Part shown: positions 6,729 to 6,929 of the stretch, piece after piece
Position numbering within the stretch: position 1 is the stretch's first letter
How the letters are laid out: each line of letters opens with the position of its first letter
Source: Acetobacteraceae bacterium
GTDB taxonomy: Bacteria > Pseudomonadota > Alphaproteobacteria > Acetobacterales > Acetobacteraceae
Assembly: GCA_003164305.1 (NCBI GenBank)
Contig: PLSZ01000396.1
Coordinates: forward strand, 1 to 6,929
Reading direction: 5' to 3'
DNA length: 6,929 bases
The notes under the pieces: model-generated
The model's database searches: none
Seen by the model: the letters and a program-made list of their open reading frames with translations, nothing else
Told to the model about the DNA's origin: nothing
Program-made: the position numbers and the translations under genes

Positions 6729-6777
6729 GCCCCGCCTCGCTTCCACCCCAACCGCAAACCAGGAAGGATTGACCATT

Positions 6778-6929
6778 ATGGACCCTGCCGCCGCGAAAGC
6801 CCTCGGAGCCGGCATCGCCGTGATCGCCCTCGCCGGCGTCGGCGTCGGCATCGGCAACATCTTCTCCGCGCTGGTCACCAGCATCGCCCGCAACCCCTCG
6901 GCCCGCGACCAGGTGTTCGGCCTCGGCAT
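6778..6929 (+). CDS. atpE: F0F1 ATP synthase subunit c, N-terminal part (cut by window end)
   Basis: Subunit c is the two-helix proteolipid whose ring rotates as protons pass. Fifty complete codons are present of an expected 74-80. The first helix carries the glycine repeat GVGVGIGN (residues 20-27) that packs the inner ring wall. The polar loop RNP at residues 38-40 ([11 protein letters not shown]) contacts the central stalk. The second helix with the proton-binding carboxylate lies beyond the window, so ion specificity cannot be judged. The ATG at 6778 follows AGGAAGG (6761-6767), and the gene lies 49 nt after the atpB stop in the same operon. The next gene is expected to be an atpF-type b subunit (inference from alphaproteobacterial operons). 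Confidence 0.95.
   Translation, partial: MDPAAAKALGAGIAVIALAGVGVGIGNIFSALVTSIARNPSARDQVFGLG

Noticed and set aside
1..6929. CRISPR arrays, tRNA or rRNA genes, insertion sequences, phage or defence genes
   Set aside because: I found no spaced direct repeats, RNA gene signatures, transposase motifs or terminal inverted repeats in the window.

Overview
The window looks like chromosomal DNA from a high-GC alphaproteobacterium, most likely in or near the Acetobacteraceae/Rhodospirillales. The reasons are an alphaproteobacterial-type atpI-atpB-atpE gene order, an ATP synthase a-subunit with the His/Glu arrangement of alphaproteobacteria and mitochondria, a DUF299-family regulator of the pyruvate,phosphate dikinase type, and GC-rich coding sequence throughout. 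The taxonomic placement is inferred from gene content and was not tested by any search.

Layout. Positions 2-1474 (+) hold the C-terminal half of treY (maltooligosyltrehalose synthase). It is interrupted by an in-frame TAG at 413-415, and its codon preference changes abruptly near position 1030. A luciferase-like flavin-dependent oxidoreductase follows at 1535-2509 (+). It converges, with an 11-nt gap, on a second and longer flavin monooxygenase of the NtaA/SnaA/DszA type at 2521-3876 (-). Divergent from that, 91 nt away, is the pyruvate,phosphate dikinase regulatory protein at 3968-4834 (+). A 280-nt intergenic region with an AT-rich end leads to a small Pro/Ala-rich, probably coiled-coil protein of unknown function at 5115-5519 (+). 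The ATP synthase F0 operon then begins: atpI at 5648-5965, atpB at 5970-6728, and the start of atpE at 6778, cut off by the window edge.

How the genes relate. The right part concerns central energy metabolism: control of pyruvate/PEP interconversion, then the membrane sector of ATP synthase. The left part is more accessory: a trehalose gene that appears broken and mosaic, and two unrelated-looking flavin monooxygenases with no visible flavin reductase. I see no mobile element, CRISPR array, tRNA or rRNA, and no convincing new multi-gene system. The most notable signals are the stop codon and codon-usage break in treY, and the unassigned small gene just upstream of the atp operon.
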